Source: Aspidiotus rigidus (taxonomy: Eukaryota; Arthropoda; Insecta; Hemiptera; Diaspididae). Taken from it: DNA of 64,000 nt. A model generated the notes under the pieces. The model did not search any database. It saw nothing but the letters and a program-made list of their open reading frames with translations, and was not told the DNA's origin. Below, piece by piece: positions 1 through 10,345 of the stretch (within the stretch, counting starts at the first letter, position 1; the number at the start of each line of letters is the position of its first letter). Location of the stretch: contig JAVHKY010000035.1 of assembly GCA_035079385.1 (NCBI GenBank), positions 434,001 to 498,000 of the forward strand. The letters run 5' to 3'. A program made the translations under genes and the position numbers.

Positions 1-1239
1 GAAATATTCTGAATGATCTTCAGGAAACGTTTGAACTTACATCTGGAGGAGCCATCTTTGAATCGTTTTTTTTTTTTTATTTTAATTAACGAGCTACTAG
101 CAGCCTGCCTTCAGGGCTATGAGCTCGGCTAGATTGTGTGATTATATGCGTGAGAGGAAGTTGGCTTGTTATAAAAAGTTGTGAATTTCAATTAATGAAC
201 AAAATTAGTTCGCGTGAACCTATATTAGCCATATCTTCCTAAGTTTTGTCGACAGAAATACGATGTTTCGAGATATATCATGCTTTATTTAATCAGTTAT
301 CTTCTGGGCAAAAATCGCAACATGTGGTACATGTTTTGTATGTGTCTACGTGTGAGTGACGAGGTAGAGCATACTCTTGAAGATTAATAAACGTTTTTGA
401 AAAAGAAGTCGGACAGGAGCCGAAGCGTGGTAATGTACCGCACTTCGCCCTCTGTCCGACATCATATTTTAAAATGTTTATAACTCCTTTTGAAGTAGAT
501 CAATTTCAACGAGACCGAGCTCAGGAAATCGAGAATCGTTTACTCTTTCTCTAGTCTCCATATATTTAGAAATTTTTTCCCTGGAGAATCGAATACTTTT
601 CGGAAATCAACGATTAACGTGTTTTTCGAAGGAAAAGGTTTTTCCGTAATACGCCACGTATTTTTCATCACCGCATGGTTGCCAGCTTTAGCATTCCAGC
701 CTGATATTAGGAGACTACATAGCACCTTACTGATAATAGAGACGACCACGGCTCGGACCGGAGAGCCACCCACGCGCTGCAATCGAGTTGATAATGAAAA
801 CGTGGTCTCTGTAGTGAATCTCTGTGCGTGTAGTAGTGTATATGCGAATGTATTTTGTGGTTGGCGATGCTGGCGACAGCCCGGTTCGAATACTACATAT
901 TGAGTTGAAACACACACATACGCGCGTTTCCGTCGCAACTTGGTAGAACCATAGCCGTGGTAGAACTCGTCATTGGCTCTTGCGAAAAAACACTCCATAG
1001 GAAATAATGTATTTTTCATCAACTTTAAAGTAATATTTTCAATGGCTTATAATACATGAACATGAACTTTGAAGCTTCCTTAATAACATTTGAAAGGAGT
1101 TTCACTCTGGGATAAATGAAATGAAATTCGTAACTTCTTTTCGAAAATTTGGCGTAACACGGATTATTAAGTTCTTCGTTTTGAAAAACTTGACGAATCT
1201 TGATATTTATTTTTTTTAAATCAAACTTTTCAACTAGGT
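1..1239. other. Intergenic sequence, no gene seen
   Basis: Open frames at 540-1022 (minus) and 619-903 (plus) overlap on opposite strands, show no recognisable domain and look like chance. Position 68-79 is a T-rich run. The stretch just left of 1240 is A/T-rich and matches the poly-A end of the minus-strand non-LTR copy that follows. Confidence 0.5.
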
Positions 1240-2190
1240 TGTACTTTAAGGGTTATCAGCTTGGGGCAGCTAATCGTGGAAAGTTTGGGAAATATGGAAA
1301 GATTAGAGGCACTTGCAGTAGTGGCAAAACTAAGTGGAGCGGTAATAGTGAAGAGAGTTAGTGATGGCAGATGCGAGACCTGAAGTAAGAGAGTGAGAGA
1401 GGCGGATATTTTCAAGAGCGAGACAGTGAACAGATATAGGCCTACAGATATTATCATGGTGGCAGTATTGGAAAGAGAAGACAGAGACTAAACCTGGAAA
1501 AATATAGGAATCCGTGAGACGTGTGTGACAGATTCTGAGGCAGATGTGGTGAGAATAATTTCTTCATGATGGATAGTTTGATTGGAGAAAGTTCAAGAGA
1601 CCGTCTCGTTTTTGATTGCTCTAAGTGTATTGAACAATAAGTTTTCCTGGAGTCGAGTATCATGGATAGGTAATAGTTTTTGAGGTCATCGGCAGGAGTG
1701 AGTACAGGATCAGAAATTTTATAGGAGAGAAGCGAATCTTTGGCGAGAAGATATCAACCGCACGATGTTCCGAGAGGTTCATGTAGCCCGGAATTCAGAG
1801 AAAGGAGACTAGTGTTAAGGTGGATGATGGAGTTTTCAGAAGTAATAAATGAATGCATCAAAATAAGAGATGAGTTGAGTGGGGTCCTGCATAGCCAGGA
1901 GAGATGAGAGTGAATCAGTTAATAGTAGAAATTGAAGCTGAGAGGTAGAGTGAGATGAGAAAAACTCGGGTATAGCGTTCAGTGAAAATGGAGGTGAATT
2001 TCTCAATTGGTTATTGGTTATGACTCTTTGGATCGAGTATGCGTATCCAGTTTTGGGTCCGGATTTAGATACTTTGATAAAGCAAAGCTGGTGGTTCGGA
2101 AATTTGGTAGAGATAGTATTTGTAATGACTTATCTGTATATAGTATAGTGAGTTTTGGGAATATTAGCTAGATCGAGTTGGATCCGGGGG
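1240..2190 (-). mobile_element. 5'-truncated non-LTR retrotransposon copy (RNase H region)
   Basis: Read on the minus strand, this stretch decodes in broken frames to the RNase H part of a Jockey/R1-type non-LTR retrotransposon. Near 1,880-1,930 it reads TDSLSSLLAMQD, the usual motif around the second catalytic aspartate, and near 1,760-1,790 IPGYMNLSEHRAVD, the C-terminal RNase H block, where the expected preceding W is a TGA stop. The block resembles IWIPGYIDLSEHDAVN in the copy at 44.1 kb, so the two are probably one family. The 3' end near 1,245-1,275 carries the tail seen in the other copies (CCAAGCTGATAACCC on the minus strand) followed by an A-rich stretch. Multiple stops and frameshifts show that it is dead. 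Confidence 0.7.
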
Positions 2191-2423
2191 AGAAGTTAGC
2201 CATGAAGGGGTGGATGATATATGATGGAGATGGGTAAAGGTTTCAGTTTGAGATATTTACATAGTTGAGATTTGAGAGGAAGAAGGAGAGAGTAATGTAT
2301 TGGCAGAGTGTGGGTATGTAGTTTGCCAAGTGAATTGGGCTGTGGATGCAAGAGAATATAACTGAGGCTTAGGAAGTGGTATTTGAGTGGTTCCTACCTT
2401 AAGGCAGATCGGGTCTCTTGCAG

Positions 2424-3045
<622 letters not shown>

Positions 3046-3869
3046 CGAGACTTTCGGAGCTCTCTATAAAAATGAGAAATTTAGAAAATTCATTTGCTTG
3101 TTTATGTGACCTTCGAGTAAATATTACTATGCCAAAATTATTCCCATTTTAGTCGAACTGTATAAAGATTCTTTCCCTAGAGCTTTCTTGTCACCGAAGT
3201 TACATCAGAAGCAAATGCAGAAATTTTTCAACGTGAGGGCTCGGTCTTAATTCGCAGCAAAACTTAACCCATCGTTAAGGTCATGTCGTATCTGTAATTC
3301 AGATCAATTTTGTGAAGGGTAGCGTCAACCCCTGACTCTCTTTTCCTGACTACGCGATTACGGCACACAAAATAAGTTTCAATTTAATTTTCTTATTTAA
3401 TACAGGCCAGCAGGTTCCTCTGTTTACGGCAGGGGAATTGAATAAACAATAGAAGCATACCTATTCTCTACCGCAAGACTATTACAATAAGAATCAGGCA
3501 AACGAGCGTGCAATACGATAGAAGGGAAGATCCGTATCATGTCGTATTTACGCTAGGTGTTGATAAGATTGCCTATCCGTTTGTTTGAGGATGAAAGTCG
3601 TGCACTACATGTTAAAATATTTAAATGCGGTTTCAAGCTTTTATATCCCATAAAAGGTAATCGCCGAGACAGTTTTGCGGAAGAAAACGAAGTCCTCGGT
3701 ATCATTCTCTCCTACCACACTCGTCAATCATACACGGGGCCTCAGTCGATCTGTTACCGCGAGCATGCAACGGAAAACGAAGTCGCCGGTATCATTCCCT
3801 CCACAAATCACATATTTTTAGCTTGGGAAAGTTTTGACCATGTTGAGGTCCGATCAGGTGATTTCTATG
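3046..3869. other. Unannotated spacer
   Basis: A 106-codon plus-strand frame (3557-3877) has no family I recognise. It contains a short internal duplication (GAAAACGAAGTCCTCGGTATC near 3,683 and a variant near 3,774), so it looks like repeat-derived sequence. Nothing else is supported. Confidence 0.4.
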
Positions 3870-4100
3870 ATTCATAGGGTCTTTTCGGTACTTTCGGACG
3901 CCGCGATAAATTTTATTGAAAAATTGAGAAGAATTTCGATGATTTCTCATTTTTTTATTTAGGAGAAAATTTGTAACTGTTGACGTCCATTAGTAGTCTA
4001 CTTCCCCATTAGCTGATTTTGAAGTTTCTTAGGATCATTTTGGTACTTTTTTTAGACTCAGCACTAAATTTTACTGAGAAATAGAGATGATTTTCGAAGA
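3870..4100. repeat. Satellite-like ~130-150 bp repeat, left part (2 copies)
   Basis: Anchors TAGGGTCTTTTCGGTACTTT near 3,873 and TAGGATCATTTTGGTACTTT near 4,030 are each followed by a GACTCAGCACTAAATTTTA-like segment and an A-rich GAGAAATTTCGA-like segment. The same unit recurs about 5 kb to the right at 9,170-10,050. The two Penelope-like elements lie between the two parts. Confidence 0.65.
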
Positions 4101-4206
4101 AATTGTGAATTTGTGACAATGTGATTTGGTGACGGTGATATGGTGAAACAGTGAGAGTGAGTTACGTGATACAGAAGCGCGTAATCGTTACCCAGAGCTT
4201 GATTTC

Positions 4207-5904
4207 ATGAGAGAATCGAATAAAATGCGAAAATGTGAGCGATTTTTCAATTTGGGGAAATTTAGAGCCCCTCCGTCTTCGATCGAACATGGGGTTCGCC
4301 GAACTCTCAACATTGTCTTGATTAAGGCTGATAAAGGTGTGACACTCGTCTTGCTTGAACGTCACACCTTTGAAGAGAAAATTCTCCAGTGTCTGCATTC
4401 TGCTGGCGCAACTGTAATTGCCAGCCCCTTCACTGCATACAACAAAGAAGTGAGACAATCATGCTATCAAAAGTTCGAAACAGATCTTACCCGGCGTTTA
4501 TTCGAAGCTGTCGCAAATGAGTCCTAGCTTGCCTAAGATTTACGGTCAGATAAAATTACACAAAGAATGACATCCTATCCGTCCTGTGGTTGCGTTTTAC
4601 ACGGACCCTAGCTACAAACTGGCCAAGTTTTTCGCTAGTTGGTTCACTTCCACTACAGAATTTACCTCTACGTTCTCTGTAAAGAATACAGTGGAACTTA
4701 GAAGCAAACTTGGTTCTATGAAATTTCTTGCGGGATCCAAACTAGTCTCTTTTGATATCGCTAGGGTGTTCACGAAAGTTCTCGTTGCTTTGACATGTTG
4801 AAGAAGAAAGACATTTCTGATTCCATTGTTGACGCATTCAACATTTTAATATCACTATGCCTTAAACACAACTTGTGTATATTTAGAAATCGTTTATGAA
4901 TTTCCTGATGGCCTTCCCATGGGAGGTCCTCTCTCCATGTTGGTTGCTGATATCTATTTTGGATTTCGCTACCTCTTCCTGCAATATTCGGTTATCGTCG
5001 TGATATGTGGACGACATTTTGGTTGTCTGGTGTGGCTCTATCTCCTCTCTCCAGGACTTTCTTCTCGCTCTCAATAACTTTAATCTTGAGATCCGATTCA
5101 CGATGGAAGTAGGTGGGGAGACTATCAACTTTTTGGATGTTTTCATCATTTTCTTGGAAAAACATAATGTGGTCATCTCTACGTTCGCTATCTATTGGAA
5201 GAAAACCTTCTTCGGAGTTTCTATTCATAGTTCCTCGTACCATCCTCCGGCTCATAAGATGGTAGCTGTAAACTCCGTTATCCATCGTCTCATCTCTCTC
5301 CCTTTGACACCAGAGTCATCAAAGGCTGAAGCTAGGACTATCCAACATATAGCTCTCCTGAATGGTCTCAAAGTAAACACTGACTTACTCATCAGACGGA
5401 AAAGACTCCGACATTTACTTGCTGATACACGCTCTCTCCATGCAGATGCTGTTCTTCCTCATGCGTTGGCTCCGCTTTCCTTATTTGGGTCGCCCGTCTT
5501 TGAAGCTGGCCAAAGACCTCCGCCGTTTTAATTACGAAGTCGTTTTTTATCCATTGAGTACTCTTGGAAATCTCATCTCTCTTAAGGATCCGGTCCCTCC
5601 CTTTGGAAATCTGGCGTGCTTCTATACATTGGCCAGACCGGTCGCAAACTCAAGATTCGGCCTAATGAACACCGCGCGGCTCTCGGTGGTTATAATCGCT
5701 GCTCATTGCATGGCCGAAAATCATGATGCAGATAAACTTTCAGCTAAGCTTCTACACTCATGTGATAAGGGACGTACGATGAACCGTTTAGAGGAAGTAC
5801 AGACTATAGCGGCTGCACTTTCTAACCGTCATAATTTGCTCAACGATCTGAGTACAACTTTATTAAACCCTTTCATTCGCTACTTTTACAACTACACGTC
5901 ATAA
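4207..5904 (+). pseudogene. PLE-1: Penelope-like element, RT plus GIY-YIG, inactivated
   Basis: This is the pol of a Penelope-like retroelement, which combines a telomerase-related reverse transcriptase with a C-terminal GIY-YIG endonuclease. Pieces appear in successive frames: VLIKADKG near 4,315 (the conserved K-D-K-G block), a core RT piece LVSFDIARVFTKV near 4,740, the catalytic YVDDILVVW near 5,004-5,030, INFLDV with a thumb-like KMVAVNSVIHRL segment at 5,120-5,290, and LLYIGQTGRKLKIRPNEH of the GIY-YIG domain near 5,620-5,670. Stops and at least three frameshifts break the reading frame (TAG at about 4,525, others around 4,570-5,000). A hammerhead-like motif follows about 85 bp downstream at 5,980-6,030, as expected for this class. 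Confidence 0.8.
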
Positions 5905-5979
5905 TTCAGGTTCTTGCTGGTCTCTTTAGACTTCCCTCTCACTACCGGGACGTTCTAATTTCTCCGTGGTCTTCAGTTA

Positions 5980-6030
5980 TCGCAGTCACCTGATGATGAA
6001 CGGTTCATCCATTCGAAACCGGCTGTGCTT
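5980..6030 (+). ncRNA. Hammerhead-ribozyme-like motif of PLE-1
   Basis: Core C-UGAUGA is at 5990-5996. Stem II is GAACGG (5998-6003) against CCAUUC (6009-6014), five of six pairs, with loop UUCAU. GAAA is at 6015-6018, followed by the short palindrome CCGG (6019-6022) that can serve as the minimal stem III of dimeric ribozymes. Three pairs of stem I can form (CAC at 5987-5989 with GUG at 6025-6027). Minimal hammerheads are known from the terminal repeats of Penelope-like elements. Position 16.1 is C instead of U here, so activity may be lost. Confidence 0.6.
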
Positions 6031-6364
6031 TACTTTTAAGTGGTTTGGGTGTTGTATTCATTATATTTACAAAAAATTTCATTTTTTCTTTTCTCTAATT
6101 TAAAATTTTATTCTTGTTCTTCCGTTCTGAAAGTTTTTCGTTTGTGCTTCTCTATATTTTACGATTTGTGTTTTTCAATTATATTCATTTAAATCTTCCA
6201 TTCCACTCAAAGTTTTATTGGTTACGTGTTTGTACCTACTTCCTACTCAATAACATGGCACGTACCCACGAGGAACATTATCGGAACTCATAATGAGTGA
6301 GTGAGCTGTAAGTAGAGCACAAATATTGAAAAAGGGAGTTTTCCAATTGTACAAATCTACTTTA

Positions 6365-6410
6365 TTAATTGCTTTTAGGTGTTATCCCATCATCAGTTGT
6401 GTCGCAACTG
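6365..6410 (-). ncRNA. Degraded hammerhead-like motif of PLE-2
   Basis: On the minus strand CUGAUGA lies at 6396-6390, followed by UGGGAUAACACCU and AAAAGC. The GAAA box is mutated to AAAA and stem II is only two or three pairs. Its place just before the terminal repeat of PLE-2 matches the PLE-1 arrangement. It is probably inactive. Confidence 0.4.
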
Positions 6411-6789
6411 GAGAACAAGCCCTTAACTATGAGTTTTTATAGTATAACAATGTGACCTTATTGGCTATAACAATGCTGTGTTGTGATTGGTTCACTTCTT
6501 CGAAACTTATTATAACATCGTGTTCTTATTGGCTAAAACATACTGCTTAGAGATTGGTTCAATCTATTGTCCTAAATGCTGCGCCATCTCATTGGTTGGT
6601 TCTATTCTTCTTCTCTCGACCAATCACCAGGCCGAATAATTTTTCGCTGTCAAATGTGATTACATTGTTCAAGAGGCAGGCTTTCTCCCTCTTGGCTTTT
6701 ACAATCTCCATTTCTTTCCAGAGTTTTCTTCTCTTTGTGCGATTCTCTACATGTATGACTTAAAATATTCCCTCTCCATCGTGGTTTTC

Positions 6790-7124
6790 TTGTCTTCTTT
6801 CTCCCTCGGCGTTTTGTGTTTCTTTTTCCTAATCTCAAACTTTCTCCCAGTCTCACCGATGTAGGTACCCTCGCACTCTTCACAACTGAGCTTCTACACT
6901 CCACTCAAGCTTTCCTTGTCCTTTTGTTCCGTCTGGTCATTGCTGATTCTCTTCACCATGGGTTGGTTATTCTGGATACCCACATTTACATCGTAGCCAC
7001 TGAACGCCTTTATCACCTTGTTTGTGTACTTTCCTATATATGATATCGATCCAGAGTACTTTCTCACTATGCCATCATGGGTTCCTTTCTTTGTTACCAT
7101 TTTCCCAAAGACTCCATCCACCAC
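6790..7124 (-). pseudogene. PLE-2 GIY-YIG endonuclease domain, frameshifted
   Basis: Minus-strand reading gives SCEECEGTYIGETGRKF around 6,845-6,890, that is a C-x2-C knuckle directly before the YIG motif, the arrangement typical of Penelope endonucleases. Just upstream the frame 6894-7124 reads GTHDGIVRKYSGSISYIGKY and belongs to the region between RT thumb and endonuclease. The domain is out of frame with the RT at 7133-8341, so no intact polyprotein is made. Confidence 0.65.
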
Positions 7125-7132
7125 GCCTCTAC

Positions 7133-8341
7133 TTAGCCATTGTCTTCTGCGATCTGCTTTACTATCTCGATCTCTTTCCTCTTCTTTTGGTTGTTCTTGA
7201 GGACAGAGGTTGCTCGATAGCAGTAGTTCTGGATTGCCGCTAACTTGTGCCTGGGGTGGTGGTAGGAATCATTTGGGATGATAGTGTCAGTATGCGTCGG
7301 CTTCCTGTAGATTTTGTATTCTATCCTATTGTTCTCCATTGTGAGTGTAAGATCCAAATAGTCGATGATCTCATTGCCTTTTTCCACTGTGAATTTGATG
7401 CTCTCATTTATCGCGTTCATTTCTGAAAGGAATAGATCCACCTGTCTATCAGTGCCTGACCACACAATTAGGATATCATCTACATATCTGGCCCAGTGTT
7501 TGATCGAGTTTCTGAACTTGCTGCCCTTCAATATCTTGTTTTCCATATCATTCATGAATATCTCCGCCAATATTGGTGACAGCGGTGATCCCATCGCAAG
7601 TCCCTTTTCCTGACTGTAGAACTTGTTATTAAAGCGGCAGTAGTTCTGGCTCAAGATCTTTCCCACTATGTTGGCATACTTCGGCCCATCAGGGTTCCCA
7701 TGGTATCTGTTGTTTTTGAGCAGAGTGAGAAGTTCCTCCTTCGGTATCACTGCGATGTACGACTTTACTTTTTGGATGTAGTCCTTCTTCTCCATTACCA
7801 CTACCGTGCTGCCCTTGTCCACCTTTGTCAAAATCAGCTTGTTCCGTCGGATCTTCTTTTGTAGATTTGTGACCTTCCTCTGCATTACTTGCGTTCTGTC
7901 ATAGGTTCGGCACATATTCTCTTTGATGTCCATCAGCACTTTCCCAAATTTGGTCCGGGCTTCTGGTCTCAAGTCCTGTTCCATGGTTTGGATTACTTGT
8001 TCGCAGCTAATGGCCATACTTTCAAACTTACACTGGTTCAGCCTCTCTAGCTGCACGTACTTGATGCCTTTGTCCAGCAGTCTTCTTTCTTCTTCTGTGA
8101 AGGAGACGCTTGATAGGTTCTCGGTCCTGGGAGCAAAATTGTGTTCAACTCTCGCTGACTCTTCCTTCCTTTCTTCTTTCTTCCGGGTCAGTTCAGCAAG
8201 CTTCTTCTTGATCTGTTTTGTTTGGGCTTCCACTCGTTTTTCCACGTAGTCCTCTCCTTTGTTCCCCTCTCCTTCTTTTTCGAACATCATTTCATTAAAT
8301 TCTCCTTGGCAGATGGAAATATTGATCATACGGTAAACCAT
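7133..8341 (-). CDS. PLE-2 reverse transcriptase fragment with internal deletion
   Basis: A 402-codon open frame. Residues about 1-150 are a charged coiled-coil N-terminal region. VDKGSTVVVMEKKDYIQKV near residue 178 is the conserved K-G-x-x-x-V-x block. AMGSPLSPILAEIFM near 250 and the catalytic YVDDILIVW near 287 belong to the RT palm, then IIDYLDLTLTM and a thumb-like HHPRHKLAAIQNYCYRA. Between residues 200 and 210 the sequence jumps from the N-terminal block straight to LLKNNRY, so the fingers and the first part of the palm are missing although the frame is kept. The protein could not be a working polymerase. The start is a guess because the coiled coil continues in another frame upstream. 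Confidence 0.7.
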   Translation of the reverse strand: MVYRMINISICQGEFNEMMFEKEGEGNKGEDYVEKRVEAQTKQIKKKLAELTRKKEERKEESARVEHNFAPRTENLSSVSFTEEERRLLDKGIKYVQLERLNQCKFESMAISCEQVIQTMEQDLRPEARTKFGKVLMDIKENMCRTYDRTQVMQRKVTNLQKKIRRNKLILTKVDKGSTVVVMEKKDYIQKVKSYIAVIPKEELLTLLKNNRYHGNPDGPKYANIVGKILSQNYCRFNNKFYSQEKGLAMGSPLSPILAEIFMNDMENKILKGSKFRNSIKHWARYVDDILIVWSGTDRQVDLFLSEMNAINESIKFTVEKGNEIIDYLDLTLTMENNRIEYKIYRKPTHTDTIIPNDSYHHPRHKLAAIQNYCYRATSVLKNNQKKRKEIEIVKQIAEDNG

Positions 8342-8563
8342 TCAGCCTGGTGATTTTCTTGTAGAGTTCACCAATTTCGTTCTTCACTCTCAATCTTTCG
8401 GCTTGCATCTTGGTGCGTTTCACTGCTGCGCTGTTTCCCGGTAGTCTGATAGTCGCATACTTGGGAAGCATTCGTTATTGAACCAAATCTTCACATGTGT
8501 CACTCTTAGTTTGGCCTTGGTCTTCAGAAACTTGAGAACCTCGTTAACCATGTCTGGTGTGCT

Positions 8564-8592
8564 ATTATCGGAACTCATAATGAGTGAGTGAG
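8564..8592. repeat. 29-bp direct repeat, PLE-2 right end (mate at 6277-6305)
   Basis: The stretch starting ATTATCGGAACTCATAATG and ending GTGAG is identical at 6277-6305 and 8564-8592, in the same orientation, bracketing PLE-2. Matching terminal repeats of this kind are a hallmark of Penelope-like insertions. The minus-strand frame 8420-8779 (119 codons) reads through this repeat and is probably 5' element sequence, not a host gene. Confidence 0.65.
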
Positions 8593-8779
8593 GTGTAATG
8601 GAAAACCCCTTTTTCAACACGAGGAACATATTGATTTTATAGAAGACAAGCGTCCTGGTCACAATTGTTCCATCGGCTAATTGGGCTATTACAGAAATTT
8701 CTCCAGATTCTTCCATCGCGGTAACAGAAGACGAGCTTCTCGCTCTCCACTGCGTGACACAGTAGGAATTTCTGCACAT

Positions 8780-9169
8780 TTTCTTACCATGGTAAGACGC
8801 GGAGCTCTAGCCAATTCCTTCCCGGGAGCCCACAGCAAAGATTGGGGTTTCAGGAAAACCTCCTGTCTCTCCAGAAGCACGAACGAAAATTATTGTACAT
8901 ATCTCTACTTTGATTGGAACCGGGACTGTAGCCGATTGCCCGCCACAAAGTCATCACCGAGGATAAGTTTTGTGTGAAATCTCTTATTCGCTTGGTTGGA
9001 ACAGGGACTCCATAAACCGATACCGCAATATGAGGTCAGAATAGAAGGTGCCCCCTAGAAACTTTGCCTCCATGACGAAGCACAACGAGAATTTCTCTAC
9101 CACATCCCGCCTTCATCAGACAAGGGACTGTAGCTCTTGGGGCAATTTTGAACCCCGGCCCATTGCTGG
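8780..9169. other. Spacer, nothing supported
   Basis: Short overlapping frames on both strands only. No domain, repeat unit or RNA structure recognised. Confidence 0.4.
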
Positions 9170-10050
9170 ATTTGGAGCTGTGTAGGGTCATTTTGACATT
9201 TTTTTCATACTCAACGCTAAATGTCCCTGAGCGAGCAAAAATTACAAAATTTTTATCTTGGGAAATTTCGAAAGACCCATTGACTCATTCTGGAGTTTTG
9301 TGGGTCCATTTCAGCCTTTTTTCCAGACTCAGCGCCAAGAAATGACGGAAAAATTTAGTGATTACACAATAATTTATCACCTTGGGGGAATTTAGACTTT
9401 TCCCAGGACCGTTGTCTCAATTCGGAGCTCTGTGGGATCATTTCAACCCTTTTTCCTGACTCAGCGCGGAAAATGTTGATATCAACATTTTCTACCTCGA
9501 GGAATTTTGACTCTCCACAAGCCAGTTCACTCAAAATTTTGCCCCAGAATTGAACTTTAACGATTCGGCGAACTTTGAAGAAATCTTGAACGTCTTTGGG
9601 CTCTCGTTGCTCTAGGATCATTGTGGTACCTGGGTATTTTTTTCGGGCTCGGGGATAATTTTTACTCCAAAATTGAGAAAAACTTCGAAGATTGGGCGAA
9701 TTTCTTATGAGCCCAAGTACCTATTTTAGAGCTTCGTAGAGTCATTTCAATATTTCTTTCGGACTGGGCGCTAAATTTCGTTTCAGAATCAAGAGAAATT
9801 TTGAAAATTTGTCGATTTTTCATTTTAGGGGAATTTTGACCCTCTTTGGGCCTGTACACCCGTTTTAAAGCTTTGTAGAGTAGCGTTTCAGTATTTCTTT
9901 TGGACTCGGCGTTAAATTTTATTTCAGAAATGAAAAAAATTCGAAGATAAGGCGATTTCTCATTTTGGGGTAATGTTGACCTTCTTTGGACCCATTAATC
10001 TATTTCGGTAACCGTTTTTTTGGGGCTCAGCACTCAATTTCACTAGCGAG
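9170..10050. repeat. Satellite-like ~130-150 bp repeat, right part (about 7 copies)
   Basis: Anchors resembling GGGATCATTTCAACCCTTTT occur near 9,184, 9,305, 9,430, 9,611, 9,739, 9,880 and 10,010, spacings about 120-180 bp. Each is followed by a GACTCAGCGCTAAATTT-like segment, an A-rich segment, a TTTCTCATTTTGGGG-like segment and a GACCCATT-like segment. It is the same unit as at 3,870-4,100. Copies are diverged, so the array is old. Confidence 0.7.
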
Positions 10051-10119
10051 TCACAAGATAACAAGGGATAACGCGCGATTCTTCATGTCATGAACATAAT
10101 GATGTAAATTCCTTGATAA

Positions 10120-10345
10120 TCAACAACTTTGGGAACCCCTGCGTCAATTTTTTTGGCATATTTTTGGTCCATAACTCGGCTCAGAAAAGTCGTAGGAAGT
10201 TGGGTAGGGGCGCAAATTAAAGTTAAAATTCAGATAAAAATTTCGTAGTTTTGAAGTATACAGCTAACGTTTCGCGTTTTCGCACTACGAGAGAAGCGCA
10301 AACTCCCATTTAACTGGTAATATCTTTCTGGTCCATCTGTACAAC
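10120..10345 (+). repeat. Dispersed repeat R, copy 1
   Basis: Marked by GGTCCATAACTCGGCTCAG near 10,169 followed by AAAAGTCGTAG, an A-rich middle, an AACGTTTCGC-like segment and an ATTTAACTGGTAATATCTTT-like right end. Two more copies lie at 13,325-13,560 (opposite orientation) and 16,550-16,715 (same orientation). About 200 bp, no coding capacity, family not recognised. Confidence 0.6.

Larger units (their letters stand above)
6277..8620 (-). mobile_element. PLE-2: Penelope-like element, minus strand, deletion derivative
   Basis: The element runs right to left. An identical 29-bp direct repeat is found at both ends (8564-8592 and 6277-6305), as expected for the pseudo-LTRs of these elements. 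Inside are an N-terminal coiled-coil piece in another frame (near 8,310-8,440; KRTKMQAERLRVKNEIGEL), the main open frame at 7133-8341, a frameshifted GIY-YIG domain near 6,800-7,124 and a degraded hammerhead-like motif near 6,365-6,410. The next 23 bp beside each direct repeat match in opposite orientation (8,598-8,620 and 6,326-6,350), so the end structure has been rearranged. Confidence 0.7.

Noticed and set aside
833..905. tRNA-like segment with GGTTCGAATAC and a perfect 7-bp TGTAGTA/TACTACA acceptor-like pairing
   Set aside because: The T-stem does not pair (CCCGG against ACTAC), and no D-arm or anticodon stem of proper spacing is present.
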